Below are positions 16,054 through 24,627 of a DNA stretch of 64,000 nucleotides, piece by piece. Position numbers and translations under genes: made by a program. Where the stretch lies: contig DASRES010000065.1 of assembly GCA_035651955.1 (NCBI GenBank), positions 1 to 64,000 of the forward strand, given 5' to 3'. The DNA is from Acidimicrobiia bacterium. GTDB taxonomy: Bacteria > Actinomycetota > Acidimicrobiia > IMCC26256 > JAMXLJ01. Within the stretch, counting starts at the first letter, position 1. Each line of letters begins with the position of its first letter. The notes under the pieces were generated by a model, which saw only the letters and a program-made list of their open reading frames with translations, did no database searches and was not told the origin of the DNA.

Positions 16054-16097
16054 CGGAAGCGTCAAGCACACGATGTGTGTCTGACGCTTCACAGAAC
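16054..16097. terminator. Palindromic element, copy A (bidirectional terminator candidate)
   Basis: GAAGCGTCA (16056-16064) pairs with TGACGCTTC (16082-16090); an inner CACAC-GAT-GTGTG stem sits in the loop. It lies 12 bp after the AcuI-like stop, and its right arm contains the sulfatase stop codon (16089-16091). It is preceded by TTTT and followed by ACAGAAC. The same 44-bp element recurs at 56648-56691. Confidence 0.75.
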
Positions 16098-17603
16098 GGC
16101 GCGGGAGCGGGCGCGGGCGTCGACGAGACCGTCCGGGCCGAGGAACAACCCGGTCAGCGTCCGGTCGTCGGTGCGCATCCGCCACGACAGCATCCGTTGC
16201 GCGTACGCGAGCACGCGTGACGTGTACGCGGGATCCGTGACGCGGTCGTGCAGCTCGTCCGGATCGCGTTCCAGGTCGTAGAACAGCGGCGGCAGCGCGG
16301 CGAAGTGGACGTACTTGGCGCGCCGGTCGCGGATCACCGTCAGACACGACTCGTCGAGATCGAGCCCGATCGACTCGCCGCGCGCGGCACCGACCGGATC
16401 GCGGAAGTCGAACGACCAGAACACCGCGTCGCGCCATCGTGACGGCGTGCCGCCGTGCAGCCACGGCAGCAGCGACCGCCCGTCGCACTGCACCGGTGTC
16501 TCGCCGCCGAGCCATTCCAGGATCGTCGGCATGACGTCGACGTTCTCGGTGAACGCGTCGACGACGCGCCCTCGTGTCCCGTCGGCCGCGGGCCGCGGGT
16601 CGCGCACGATCAGCGGGATCCGGTACGACTGGTCGAACCAGCCGAGCTTCTCGATCAGCCAGTGGTCCCCGAGCTGCTCGCCGTGGTCCGACGTGACGAC
16701 GACGAGCGTGTCGTCCCACAGCGCCCGCGCGCGCAGCCCGTCGAAGAGGCGACCGAGCTGCGCGTCGACCTCGCTCTGCATCCCGAAGTAGGTCGCGCGC
16801 AGCTGGCGGAGCTCCCGCTCGTCGGACGGCGAGCGCACCTCTCGCATCGACAGCGCGCCGGCGAGGAACGGATGCTGCGCGGCTTCCTCCTCGACGGTCG
16901 GGTGCCGTACCGGGGCGGGGACGTCGTCGGGGTCGTACATCGCGTTGTAGGGCGCGGGGGCGACGAACGGCGGATGGGGCCGGATGTACGCGACGTGCAC
17001 GAACCACGGCTCGGCGCCCGCGTCGTGGTCGAGCCAGCGCAGCAGCTCGCCGGTGAGGAACGCCGCCTCGGTGTGCTCCGCGGCGTAGACGGTCGGCGCG
17101 CCGGGCCCGTCGCCGGCGGGCCGGCACAGCTCCCGCCGATCCGAGGGCACGTCGTAGCCGAGACCGATCAGCCACTGGGCCCACGCCTCGAGGTGCTCGG
17201 GCAGCTCGACCACCGCCCGGAAGCCGGGGAGCACGCCCTCGTAGGTCGACAGGCGCGGGTCGCCGGGCGGCACGGTGCGCGGGTCGACGCTCGTGTCCGT
17301 GTAGCCGAACAACGCGGGGTCGTAACCGAGCGCCCGCGCCTCGAGCGCGAGGTTCGTGAAGCGCGCGTCGAGCGGGGTCCCGTTGAGCACCGACCGGTGG
17401 TTGTGCGCGTACATCCCGGTGAACAACGACGCGCGGCTCGGCCCGCACGGCGCCGCCTGCGCGAAGTGCTCGCGGAACAGCACCCCTTCGGACGCGAGCC
17501 GGTCGAGGTTCGGGGTGCGCACGACCGGATGCCCCAGGGCGGACAGGCAGTCCCCACGCCACTGGTCGACGGTGACGAGCAGGACGTTGCGAGCGGGCGG
17601 CAT
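16089..17603 (-). CDS. Type I sulfatase (alkaline phosphatase superfamily)
   Basis: A 504-residue protein with the formylglycine motif C53-G-P-S-R (APCGPSRASLFTGMYAHNHR), N-terminal metal residues in LLVTVDQWRGDCL, and C-terminal metal motif VVTSDHGEQLGDHWL. Type I sulfatases hydrolyse sulfate esters using a formylglycine made from this Cys. The close relatives with CxPSR also include phosphonate monoester hydrolases. No signal peptide, so probably cytoplasmic. The activating formylglycine enzyme is not in the window. The stop codon lies inside the palindromic element. Confidence 0.9.
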   Translation of the reverse strand: MPPARNVLLVTVDQWRGDCLSALGHPVVRTPNLDRLASEGVLFREHFAQAAPCGPSRASLFTGMYAHNHRSVLNGTPLDARFTNLALEARALGYDPALFGYTDTSVDPRTVPPGDPRLSTYEGVLPGFRAVVELPEHLEAWAQWLIGLGYDVPSDRRELCRPAGDGPGAPTVYAAEHTEAAFLTGELLRWLDHDAGAEPWFVHVAYIRPHPPFVAPAPYNAMYDPDDVPAPVRHPTVEEEAAQHPFLAGALSMREVRSPSDERELRQLRATYFGMQSEVDAQLGRLFDGLRARALWDDTLVVVTSDHGEQLGDHWLIEKLGWFDQSYRIPLIVRDPRPAADGTRGRVVDAFTENVDVMPTILEWLGGETPVQCDGRSLLPWLHGGTPSRWRDAVFWSFDFRDPVGAARGESIGLDLDESCLTVIRDRRAKYVHFAALPPLFYDLERDPDELHDRVTDPAYTSRVLAYAQRMLSWRMRTDDRTLTGLFLGPDGLVDARARSRAVL

Positions 17604-17639
17604 CGGCCCACGCTACGTGGGACGGGTATCGTGCGCGAC

Positions 17640-18165
17640 CGGTAGCCCGGGCAGGGCTCCGTTCATCTGGAACACCATCGCGCAGGACGACATGTACCTG
17701 CGCGTCGACGGTCGCCCGGTGATCTTCGTCTACGACGACTCGACGACCACCCCGCAGGGGTGCGACATGGCCCAGCGTTGGGTCGACGCGCGCAACGCCG
17801 CGCCCGGCAACTTCTATCTCGACCTCAAGGTGTTCCCGTCCTACACGACGTGCACCGCGCAACCCGACGACTGGCACCAGTACGCGCCGGCCAACGCGAC
17901 CGACGAACAGGGCACGCACGCCTACACGATCTCGCCCGGGTTCTGGAAGTACGGCGAGACGCCGCCGCGGCTCACGCGCGACCCGACCCGCTGGGCGCAC
18001 GACGTCGCGCAGATGCGCGCGTGGAACGCGGACTTCGAGCTCGTGACCACGTTCGACGAGTGGGGCGAGGGCACCGCGGTCGAGTCGGCGTCCGAGTGGG
18101 CGTCGGCGAGCGGTCGGGAGACGTACCTCGACGCGCTGCACGCCTCGCTGTTCGAGAACCAGTAG
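17640..18165 (+). pseudogene. 5'-truncated GH99/GH71-like glycoside hydrolase remnant
   Basis: The frame ending at 18165 encodes PFIWNTIAQDDMYLRVDGRP, VIFVYDDSTTT, FYLDLKVFPSYTTC, HAYTISPGFWKYGE and FELVTTFDEWGEGTAVESA. This is the C-terminal half of bacterial proteins resembling GH99/GH71 glycoside hydrolases, where (N/D)EWGEG carries a catalytic-type Glu. The N-terminal half is missing: similarity begins at about 17650, only ~50 bp from the divergent sulfatase start. The first in-frame ATG, at 17692, would give 157 residues. A GGGTAT box at 17624 might still drive it. I call it a decayed fragment; an unrecognised short protein is the alternative. Confidence 0.6.
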
Positions 18166-18174
18166 CCGGCGCGG

Positions 18175-19365
18175 TCAGCGGGCGGGCTCGCGCCACAGGA
18201 CCTGTGTCGCGCAGTGCGGTCCGCCGTACCCGCTGGTGAGCTCGTCGACGTCGACGGTCTCGACGCGGACGTCCCGGGCACGGAGGCGATCGACGAACGC
18301 CGGCCCCGCCTGGGCGGGCACGAGGTAGTCGCGGGGCCCGGCGAGGAGCCCGTTGGCGGCGAACTGCTCCTGCTCGTCCTTCGTGAACGTGACGACGTCC
18401 ATCCCGTGCTCGGCCAGGTACGCGAGCAGCGTGGTCGTCCGCGTACGTCGGTACCGCCGTCCCGCGCGGGTCTCGTCGGGCACCCACACGTCGACCTCGG
18501 GCTCCGCGTCTCCCGTCCGGTCCTCGCAGATGCCCGCGAGATCGGTGTCGTAGAGCGCGAGGTAGGTATCGAGGTGCATCTCGTCCATGCCGCCACGCGG
18601 GTCGCGCACCACGCCGACCTCGACGTCGCCGTAGGCCCCGGCGTCGAGGAGCTGCCCGACGCCGTCCTCGTTCGTGAGGAACCCCTGACCCTGCAGGCAG
18701 AACCGCCCGGCGGGCAGGAAGTCGCCGCCCTCCACCCGTCCCGGCGCGGCGACGCGCAGCAACGGTGTGATCCCGAGTTGGGCGAGCACGAGCTCCGCGA
18801 CGTCGTTCTCGGGGCGTCGCACCGCGAGATCGAAGCGACCGACGACGACGCCGGCTGCCGTCGTGATCATCGGGTCACGCATGAAGTACGAGTTCCCGGC
18901 CGGCCTCACCTCGAAGTCGGCGGAGAACCGCGAGGTCGCGTCACGCGCGTCGGCGTTCGTGCGCACGTGCACGGCGGGCCTGAGCATGACGAGGTCGGCG
19001 AGCGCGCCGGGTCCGAGCGCGTCGATCGTCCGCTCGTGCAGGCGGTCGAGTGCCTCGCGATCGGCCGGTGACACGCTCTCGTCGGCCACGTAGACGAGCG
19101 CACGTCCCGCCGCGTCACGGAGACGCGCCCGGTCTCCGGCCGCAAGCACCTCGCGCACGTCGACCACCGTGATGGCGCGGGACTCCAGCGTCGACCGCAG
19201 CGCGGCGTGCTGGGCGCGGGCACGCGCCGGGTCGAACGGGCGCAGGAAGTTGAACGCGTCGGTGTTGAGCGTCGCGAACAGCGTCTCGACGGCAGGCGCG
19301 CAGACGAGAACGAGCCGCGCGCGGTCCCACTCGGCGCGCTGGGACGCGCGCACGCTCTCGGGCAT
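18175..19365 (-). CDS. Arginine deiminase
   Basis: A 396-residue guanidino-group-modifying enzyme. It has FMRDP (substrate Asp/Arg), PGRVEGGDFLPAG, the catalytic His in MDEMHLDTYLALYD and nucleophile Cys385 in SGYGGPHCATQVL. Together these match arginine deiminase, which converts arginine to citrulline and ammonia. No arcB/arcC or transporter is adjacent, so a role in ATP generation is not supported here; arginine turnover or acid tolerance are options. ATG at 19365. It converges on the pseudogene. Confidence 0.87.
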   Translation of the reverse strand: MPESVRASQRAEWDRARLVLVCAPAVETLFATLNTDAFNFLRPFDPARARAQHAALRSTLESRAITVVDVREVLAAGDRARLRDAAGRALVYVADESVSPADREALDRLHERTIDALGPGALADLVMLRPAVHVRTNADARDATSRFSADFEVRPAGNSYFMRDPMITTAAGVVVGRFDLAVRRPENDVAELVLAQLGITPLLRVAAPGRVEGGDFLPAGRFCLQGQGFLTNEDGVGQLLDAGAYGDVEVGVVRDPRGGMDEMHLDTYLALYDTDLAGICEDRTGDAEPEVDVWVPDETRAGRRYRRTRTTTLLAYLAEHGMDVVTFTKDEQEQFAANGLLAGPRDYLVPAQAGPAFVDRLRARDVRVETVDVDELTSGYGGPHCATQVLWREPAR

Positions 19366-19405
19366 CGCCGCGACGCTACGCGACGCGGAAGGTACGCCAG
19401 CGCGC

Positions 19406-20398
19406 TCAGGCGTCCTCGGCGCGATGGCCGGCGCTGAGCTCCGTCAACGCGGCCGCGTCGAGGTCGTCAGGCGACGCGACCGCGACCTTGCACGGCGTGC
19501 GCGCCCGCGCCGTCGCGGTACGCACACCGTGCTCGAGCGCGGCGCGCTCGCCAATGACCGCGCCGGGGCCGACCTCGCCCAACGGCTCGCCGTCGATCTC
19601 GATCGTCACGACGCCGTCGAGCACGAGGAACAGGTCGCGCCCCCGCTGACCCTGTCGCACGAGCTCCCTGCCCTCCGTGTACCGCTTGATGCGCGGCTTC
19701 GCGCCCGCCCGCATGATCCGCAGCGACAGGTCGCGTTCGAGAGCCGTCTCGACCGCGGTCACGAGCGCCGGGGAGTCCTCCTTGCCCCACGGCGAGTGCC
19801 GGCCGAACGCCTGCCGGTACCACGACTTGAAGTCGATGAGCCCCGTCTTCTCGACGAGCTTGCCGGCGTCGTCGTAGATCCAGTGACGCGGGAACGGACT
19901 CGCGCCCTCCAGCGCGTGCTCGACCCGGCCGTCCGTGTGCAGTATGAGCGACAACGTGGTCCAGGCCGTCGGCGCCTGGATCTTCACGAGTGGCGCACCG
20001 CGTACGCGTCGCGGCGCGGGCGCGCCCGTCCGGCCACCCGCGGTCTGGACGAACCGCGCCGAGCCGGGACGGATCTCCGGCTCCGCGCGAAGGTCGGGGA
20101 ACGGCGTCGCGCGCAGCGTCAGCTCCCCGGGCCCCACGCGAAGGGTCGTGCTCCCGATGCGACCACCGCCCGAGTAGCCCGCGTCGACGATCTCGCCGTC
20201 GACGACGTCGATCCAGGCCCGCAGCTCGTTCGCGAACCGGAAGCGATCCGCGGCCTGCAACGCGCCGAGATCGTCGATCACGTCGGGAGGCGGGTCGTCG
20301 TAATGCGCTACTCCCATCGCGAACGGCGCCTTGGTCATGCCCGCGACCGCTTCGGACGGGATCCACGAAACCGACGTGACGACAGACTCGATCCGCAT
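19406..20398 (-). CDS. Cyclic-nucleotide-binding domain protein
   Basis: A 330-residue protein. Residues ~1-215 form an unfamiliar domain (FRFANELRAWIDVVDGEIVD, IYDDAGKLVEKTGLIDFKSW). Residues ~230-325 are a CAP-like cyclic-nucleotide domain: YTEGRELVRQGQRGRDLFLV, VIGERAALEHGVRTATARA. The GE...R-T-A phosphate-binding cassette keeps the Glu and the Arg that contact cAMP. There is no DNA-binding domain, so it is a non-transcriptional effector. ATG at 20398 with GGGAG upstream. It is divergent from a cyclase-domain gene 60 bp away, suggesting a signal/effector pair. Confidence 0.82.
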   Translation of the reverse strand: MRIESVVTSVSWIPSEAVAGMTKAPFAMGVAHYDDPPPDVIDDLGALQAADRFRFANELRAWIDVVDGEIVDAGYSGGGRIGSTTLRVGPGELTLRATPFPDLRAEPEIRPGSARFVQTAGGRTGAPAPRRVRGAPLVKIQAPTAWTTLSLILHTDGRVEHALEGASPFPRHWIYDDAGKLVEKTGLIDFKSWYRQAFGRHSPWGKEDSPALVTAVETALERDLSLRIMRAGAKPRIKRYTEGRELVRQGQRGRDLFLVLDGVVTIEIDGEPLGEVGPGAVIGERAALEHGVRTATARARTPCKVAVASPDDLDAAALTELSAGHRAEDA

Positions 20399-20437
20399 GA
20401 CCGTCTCCCACCCGACGCGCCCACGCGCCCAGCGACG

Positions 20438-20461
20438 CACGAACAATAGGCTTCGTTCGTG
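20438..20461 (+). promoter_or_regulatory. Inverted repeat and leaderless promoter at the cyclase-AAA gene
   Basis: CACGAAC (20438-20444) and GTTCGTG (20455-20461) form a 7-bp inverted repeat with a 10-nt spacer that covers a TAGGCT -10-like box (20447-20452) and the GTG start. With no ribosome site, the mRNA is probably leaderless, and a protein bound to the repeat would block initiation. Confidence 0.4.
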
Positions 20462-23400
20462 GCGAGCACGACCGGCTCGGGGCGGGGGACGCGCACGGTC
20501 CTCATCACCGACATGGTGGGCTCCACCGCGCTGCGGACACACCTGGGCGACAACGACGCCGACCGGCTGCGCGACGAGCACGAGCGGCTCCTGCGCGACA
20601 CCGTGTCGCGCCACGGCGGAGCGGTGGTGAAGAGCACGGGTGACGGCGTCATGGCCGTCTTCGACGGTGCGACCGACGGCATCGAGTGCGCGGTTGGGAT
20701 CCAGCATGCCGTCGCGGCGCAGGCGCGCCGGACGGGGCTGCCGGTGGAGATCCGCATCGGCGTCGCGGCCGGCGACGTGACGTGGGACGACGACGACTAC
20801 CACGGGACACCCGTCGTCGAGGCCGCGCGGCTGGAACCGAAGGCGCGGCCGGGAACGGTCCTCGTGTCGGAGCTCGTCCGTCTCCTCGCGGGAACGCGCA
20901 CCGACGTCGAGCTCACCGCGGTCGGACCGTTCGAGCTGAAGGGACTGCCCGGCCCGGTGACCGCGTACGAGATCGTCGTCGACACCGACGCGGACGGTGA
21001 GCGCGTCCCGCTCCCCGACGCCTTGCCGGCGAGCGACGGGACCGCGTTCGTCGGACGCGACGACGAGCTCGCCGCGCTCGTCGCGAGCTGGGAGCGCGTG
21101 CGTGCACGCGACCACGAGATCGTGCTCGTCACGGGCGACGCGGGGATCGGCAAGACGCGGCTCGCGGCCGAGCTCGCACGGCGCGCGCTCGCCGAGGACG
21201 CGGTCGTCCTCTACGGGCACTGCGACGAGGACCTCGACGTCCCCTACCAGCCGTTCTTCGAGGCGTTGCGACACTTCGTGGAGCACACACCGAGCGCGTT
21301 CCTGGCCGACGAGCTCGGCCCGGGCGCGGGCGAGCTCGTCCCGCTCGTGCCCGACATCGCGTCGCACCTCCCGGGTGCAGCGCCGGCGCCGAGCACCGAC
21401 GCCGGCACCGCCCGGTTCCGGCTGTTCGAAGCGGTGAGCGGATGGCTCCGCGCGACATCCTCACGCCGGCCCGTCGTGCTCGTCGTCGACGACCTGCAGT
21501 GGGCGTCGAAGGGCACGATCCTGCTCCTCCGTCATCTCGCGCGCGCGAGCGAGCCGATGCGCCTGCTCGTCCTCGCGACCTGGCGCGACACCGACGTCCC
21601 GACGGGCGAGCCGCTCCCGGAAGCGCCCGTCGAGTTCCTCGCCGAGACGTCGCGGACGGGGCGGGTCACGCGGGTCCGGTTGGCGGGCCTCGGCGTCGAC
21701 GACGTGTCGTCCCTCGTCGACGACCTCGTCGGCGCGCCCGCGTCGGCTCGAGCGGCTCCAGGCCGCGCCGCCCTGGCAGAGGCACTGCACGGCACGACCG
21801 AGGGCAACCCGCTGTTCGTCCACGAGCTCGTACGCGACCTGCTGGACGTGGGCGCGGGTTCGGTCGACACCGCCGACGCGCGCGCCGTCGAGCGCTTCGG
21901 GGTACCGGAGACCGTACGTGACGTCGTCCTGCGGCGCGTCGCGCGACTGGACGAACGGGTCATACGCGTGCTCGCCGCGGCAGCGGTCGCGGGGCGCGCG
22001 TTCGAGATCGGCGTGCTCGAGGACGCGCTCGACGCGCGCGGCGACGACGTCATCGACGCGCTCGAGATCTCCGTCGCCGCCGGCCTCGTGCGTGAGCACC
22101 GCGACACGGTCGGGCAGTTCGAGTTCTCGAGCGGCCTGGTGCGCGACGTCCTATACGAGCAGTCGGGTCCGACGCGACGCGCGCGTCTCCACGAGCGGAT
22201 CGCGGACGCGCTCGAACGTCGTCACGGTGATGACGACGCGTGGGCCGCCGAGATCGCCTCGCACCTCGTCGCGACCGCGCGTCCCGGCGACGCGGCCCGA
22301 GCGGTCGGCCGTCTGCTCGTCGCGGGCCGGTTCGCGCTCCGCTCCCTCGCGTACGAGCAGGCGGTGACGCACCTCGAGCTCGCGCTCTCGGTCCTCGACC
22401 GCACGGACTCCCTGCCGCGCGCTGACCGTCTCGACGTCCTCCTCGCGGTCGGGGACGCGCGCTTCCGCGTCCTCGACTTCGCGGGCTCGAAGAAGGCGCT
22501 GCAAGAGGTGGCCGACGAAGCTCGCGTCGACGGCGACGCGGACCGCCTCGCCCGAGCCGCGCTCGCGCTCGTCCGTCAGGCCCAACCGTCGGCCCGCGAG
22601 CACGCACTCGGCACGCTCGTCGACGAGGCACTCGCGGCGCTTCCAGACGACGACAGCGCGCTGCGCGCGCAGCTCCTCGCGACACGCGCCGCGCATTCGT
22701 TTCTCGACACGTCCGAGGGTGCGCGTCCCGAGATGGCCGCCGAAGCGGTCGCGATGGCCGAGCGCGTCGGCGATCCCGGCGAGCTCGCGTTCGTGCTCGC
22801 GGCGTGCGTCCTGGCGACGTTCGGTCCCGCGTTGCTGCCGCAGCGGACGCGCTACATCGAGATGCAGCTCGAGGCGAGCGCACGCTCCGGTCACGTCGAG
22901 GCGTCGTGCGAGGCGCACGGATGGCGGGCGACCGCGCGCATCGAGGCGGCGGAGCGCGCCGGCGTCGACGACGACGTCGCCGCCATGACCCGCGAGGCGG
23001 AGGCGCTCGGGCAGCCGTGGTACGTCGCGATGGCGCAGCTGCGTGCCGCGATGGTGGCGCAGCTCTCGGGCGACTACGAGCGCGCCGAGGAGCTCGCGAA
23101 CGCGTCGCTGAGCGCGTCGACACCGGACCAGCTCGCCGTGATGGCGGCGTACGCGGGTGTGCTGTGGACCGTGCGACGCGACCAGGGCCGGCTCGCCGAG
23201 GTCGAGCCCGCGCTGGCGGCGTTCGCGGCCCAGACGCCCGACGTCGCCGCGTGGCAGGCCGCGCTCGCCGTGACGGCGGCCGAGGTCGGGCGACGCGACG
23301 ACGCGGCCATGACCCTCCGTGCGCTCGCGGAGCGCGACCTGTCCACCGTGCCGATGGACTGGTTCTGGCTCGCGACCATGACGTTCGCGGGCGAGGTCGC

Positions 23401-23782
23401 GTGGACGGTCGGCGACGCGGACGTGGCTCGCACGGTCTCGTCGCTGCTCGCGCCCTTCGCGCGGCGCGGTGCGCCGATCGCGATCGGTGTCGGGTACGTG
23501 GGAACGACGTCGCGCGCGCTCGGCCTGTGTCACCAGCTGCTCGGCGACCTGGACGCCGCCGCGGGACATCTCCAGGACGCGATCGCGGTCGAGCGGTCGC
23601 TGCGTGCGCCCGCATACGAGGCCCGTGCGCAGCTCGCGCTCGCGCGCGTGCTCGTCGAGCGAGGAGCGGACGGCGACCGGGCGCGCGCCGGTGATCTCCT
23701 CGCGGCGGCCGGCGCGACCGCCGAGCGCCTCGCTCTCGTGACCGTCGCCGCGGACGTGGAATCCGCGCGGGCGAGCGCCTGA
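20459..23782 (+). CDS. Class III adenylate/guanylate cyclase-AAA ATPase-TPR signalling protein
   Basis: A 1107-residue cytoplasmic multidomain protein. The cyclase domain (~10-175) has VLITDMVGST and VVKSTGDGVMAVFDG with both metal Asp residues and the base-contacting Lys; the transition-state Asn is replaced by Val in YHGTPVVEAARL, so activity is uncertain. The AAA/STAND domain (~195-480) has Walker A VTGDAGIGKTRLA and Walker B VVLVVDDLQWAS. About 600 residues of TPR-like helical repeats follow. There is no LuxR helix-turn-helix at the C-terminus. It probably senses partners through the repeats and is coupled to the divergent cyclic-nucleotide-binding protein. GTG start at 20459. Confidence 0.88.
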   Translation: MASTTGSGRGTRTVLITDMVGSTALRTHLGDNDADRLRDEHERLLRDTVSRHGGAVVKSTGDGVMAVFDGATDGIECAVGIQHAVAAQARRTGLPVEIRIGVAAGDVTWDDDDYHGTPVVEAARLEPKARPGTVLVSELVRLLAGTRTDVELTAVGPFELKGLPGPVTAYEIVVDTDADGERVPLPDALPASDGTAFVGRDDELAALVASWERVRARDHEIVLVTGDAGIGKTRLAAELARRALAEDAVVLYGHCDEDLDVPYQPFFEALRHFVEHTPSAFLADELGPGAGELVPLVPDIASHLPGAAPAPSTDAGTARFRLFEAVSGWLRATSSRRPVVLVVDDLQWASKGTILLLRHLARASEPMRLLVLATWRDTDVPTGEPLPEAPVEFLAETSRTGRVTRVRLAGLGVDDVSSLVDDLVGAPASARAAPGRAALAEALHGTTEGNPLFVHELVRDLLDVGAGSVDTADARAVERFGVPETVRDVVLRRVARLDERVIRVLAAAAVAGRAFEIGVLEDALDARGDDVIDALEISVAAGLVREHRDTVGQFEFSSGLVRDVLYEQSGPTRRARLHERIADALERRHGDDDAWAAEIASHLVATARPGDAARAVGRLLVAGRFALRSLAYEQAVTHLELALSVLDRTDSLPRADRLDVLLAVGDARFRVLDFAGSKKALQEVADEARVDGDADRLARAALALVRQAQPSAREHALGTLVDEALAALPDDDSALRAQLLATRAAHSFLDTSEGARPEMAAEAVAMAERVGDPGELAFVLAACVLATFGPALLPQRTRYIEMQLEASARSGHVEASCEAHGWRATARIEAAERAGVDDDVAAMTREAEALGQPWYVAMAQLRAAMVAQLSGDYERAEELANASLSASTPDQLAVMAAYAGVLWTVRRDQGRLAEVEPALAAFAAQTPDVAAWQAALAVTAAEVGRRDDAAMTLRALAERDLSTVPMDWFWLATMTFAGEVAWTVGDADVARTVSSLLAPFARRGAPIAIGVGYVGTTSRALGLCHQLLGDLDAAAGHLQDAIAVERSLRAPAYEARAQLALARVLVERGADGDRARAGDLLAAAGATAERLALVTVAADVESARASA

Positions 23783-23788
23783 CGTCGC

Positions 23789-24601
23789 CTACGCGGGCAG
23801 GAAGTCCAGCAGGAGCTCGTTGACACGCTCCGGCCGCTCGAGCTGCATCCAGTGCCCGGCACCGTCGACGCGCTCGTACCGCCACGGACCCGTGACGTAC
23901 TTGGCGGAGTCGGTCATCTGCGACTCGAGCAGCGCGATGTCACCGTCGCTCCAGACCCCCATCGTCGGCGCCGCGACGGGAGGGAGCTCGAGAGGCGGGC
24001 CGACGTACGACTCGGGCGGGATGTTCGCGCGGTACCAGTTGAGCCCGGGCGTGAGCGAGCCGTCGCGCTCGAGGTCCCCGATGACGGCATCGGCCTCGGG
24101 GTAGCGCGACCACTCGCGGAAGTTCGCCCAGCCGTCGGCCGTCAGCCACTGCTCGGCGATGTCGCGGAACTGGAACAGCAGCATGTACCACGACTTCTCG
24201 CGCTGGCGGAGACCGGCCTCGCGGAACGCGATCGGGTTGCCGACCGACATCGCGACGAGGTGATCGACACGGTCGGGCGCGAACGCACTGACCGCCCACG
24301 CCAGCGCGGCACCCCAGTCGTGACCGACGACGTGGGCGCGCTCGACGCCGGCGTCGTTGAGCACCGCGAGCGCATCGGCCGCGAGGTACGGCAACGCGTA
24401 CATCTCGACGTCGGCCGGCTTGTCGGAGCGGCCGTACCCGCGCAGGTCGGGGACGATGACGCGGAACCCTGCGCCCACGAGCGCGGGGACCTGGTGGCGC
24501 CACAGCTTGGCCGTGTCGGGGAAGCCGTGCAGGAGGAGCACCGGCCGCCCGTCCCCCGCCACGTCGTACTCGATCCCCACACCGTTGACGTCGACGCGCA
24601 T
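23789..24601 (-). CDS. Epoxide-hydrolase-like alpha/beta hydrolase
   Basis: A 270-residue hydrolase with HGFPDTAKLWRHQVPAL, nucleophile motif VVGHDWGAALAW (Asp nucleophile, as in epoxide hydrolases and haloalkane dehalogenases) and VDGAGHWMQLERPE with the catalytic His. Cap-region tyrosines near WYMLLFQF and NWYRANIPPESYVG fit an epoxide hydrolase better than an esterase. ATG at 24601 with GGCGGAG just upstream. It lies 26 bp downstream of a FAD monooxygenase gene; a monooxygenase followed by epoxide opening is a sensible two-step route. Confidence 0.85.
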   Translation of the reverse strand: MRVDVNGVGIEYDVAGDGRPVLLLHGFPDTAKLWRHQVPALVGAGFRVIVPDLRGYGRSDKPADVEMYALPYLAADALAVLNDAGVERAHVVGHDWGAALAWAVSAFAPDRVDHLVAMSVGNPIAFREAGLRQREKSWYMLLFQFRDIAEQWLTADGWANFREWSRYPEADAVIGDLERDGSLTPGLNWYRANIPPESYVGPPLELPPVAAPTMGVWSDGDIALLESQMTDSAKYVTGPWRYERVDGAGHWMQLERPERVNELLLDFLPA

Positions 24602-24627
24602 CTCCGCCCTCTCCTCGGTCGCTTCGT

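Noticed and set aside
15754-18141. A 795-codon open frame on the minus strand crossing the sulfatase and AcuI-like genes
   Set aside because: It is a shadow: Arg/Pro/Ala-rich, reads across three real genes and the palindrome, and shows no family motif. High GC produces many such open frames here.
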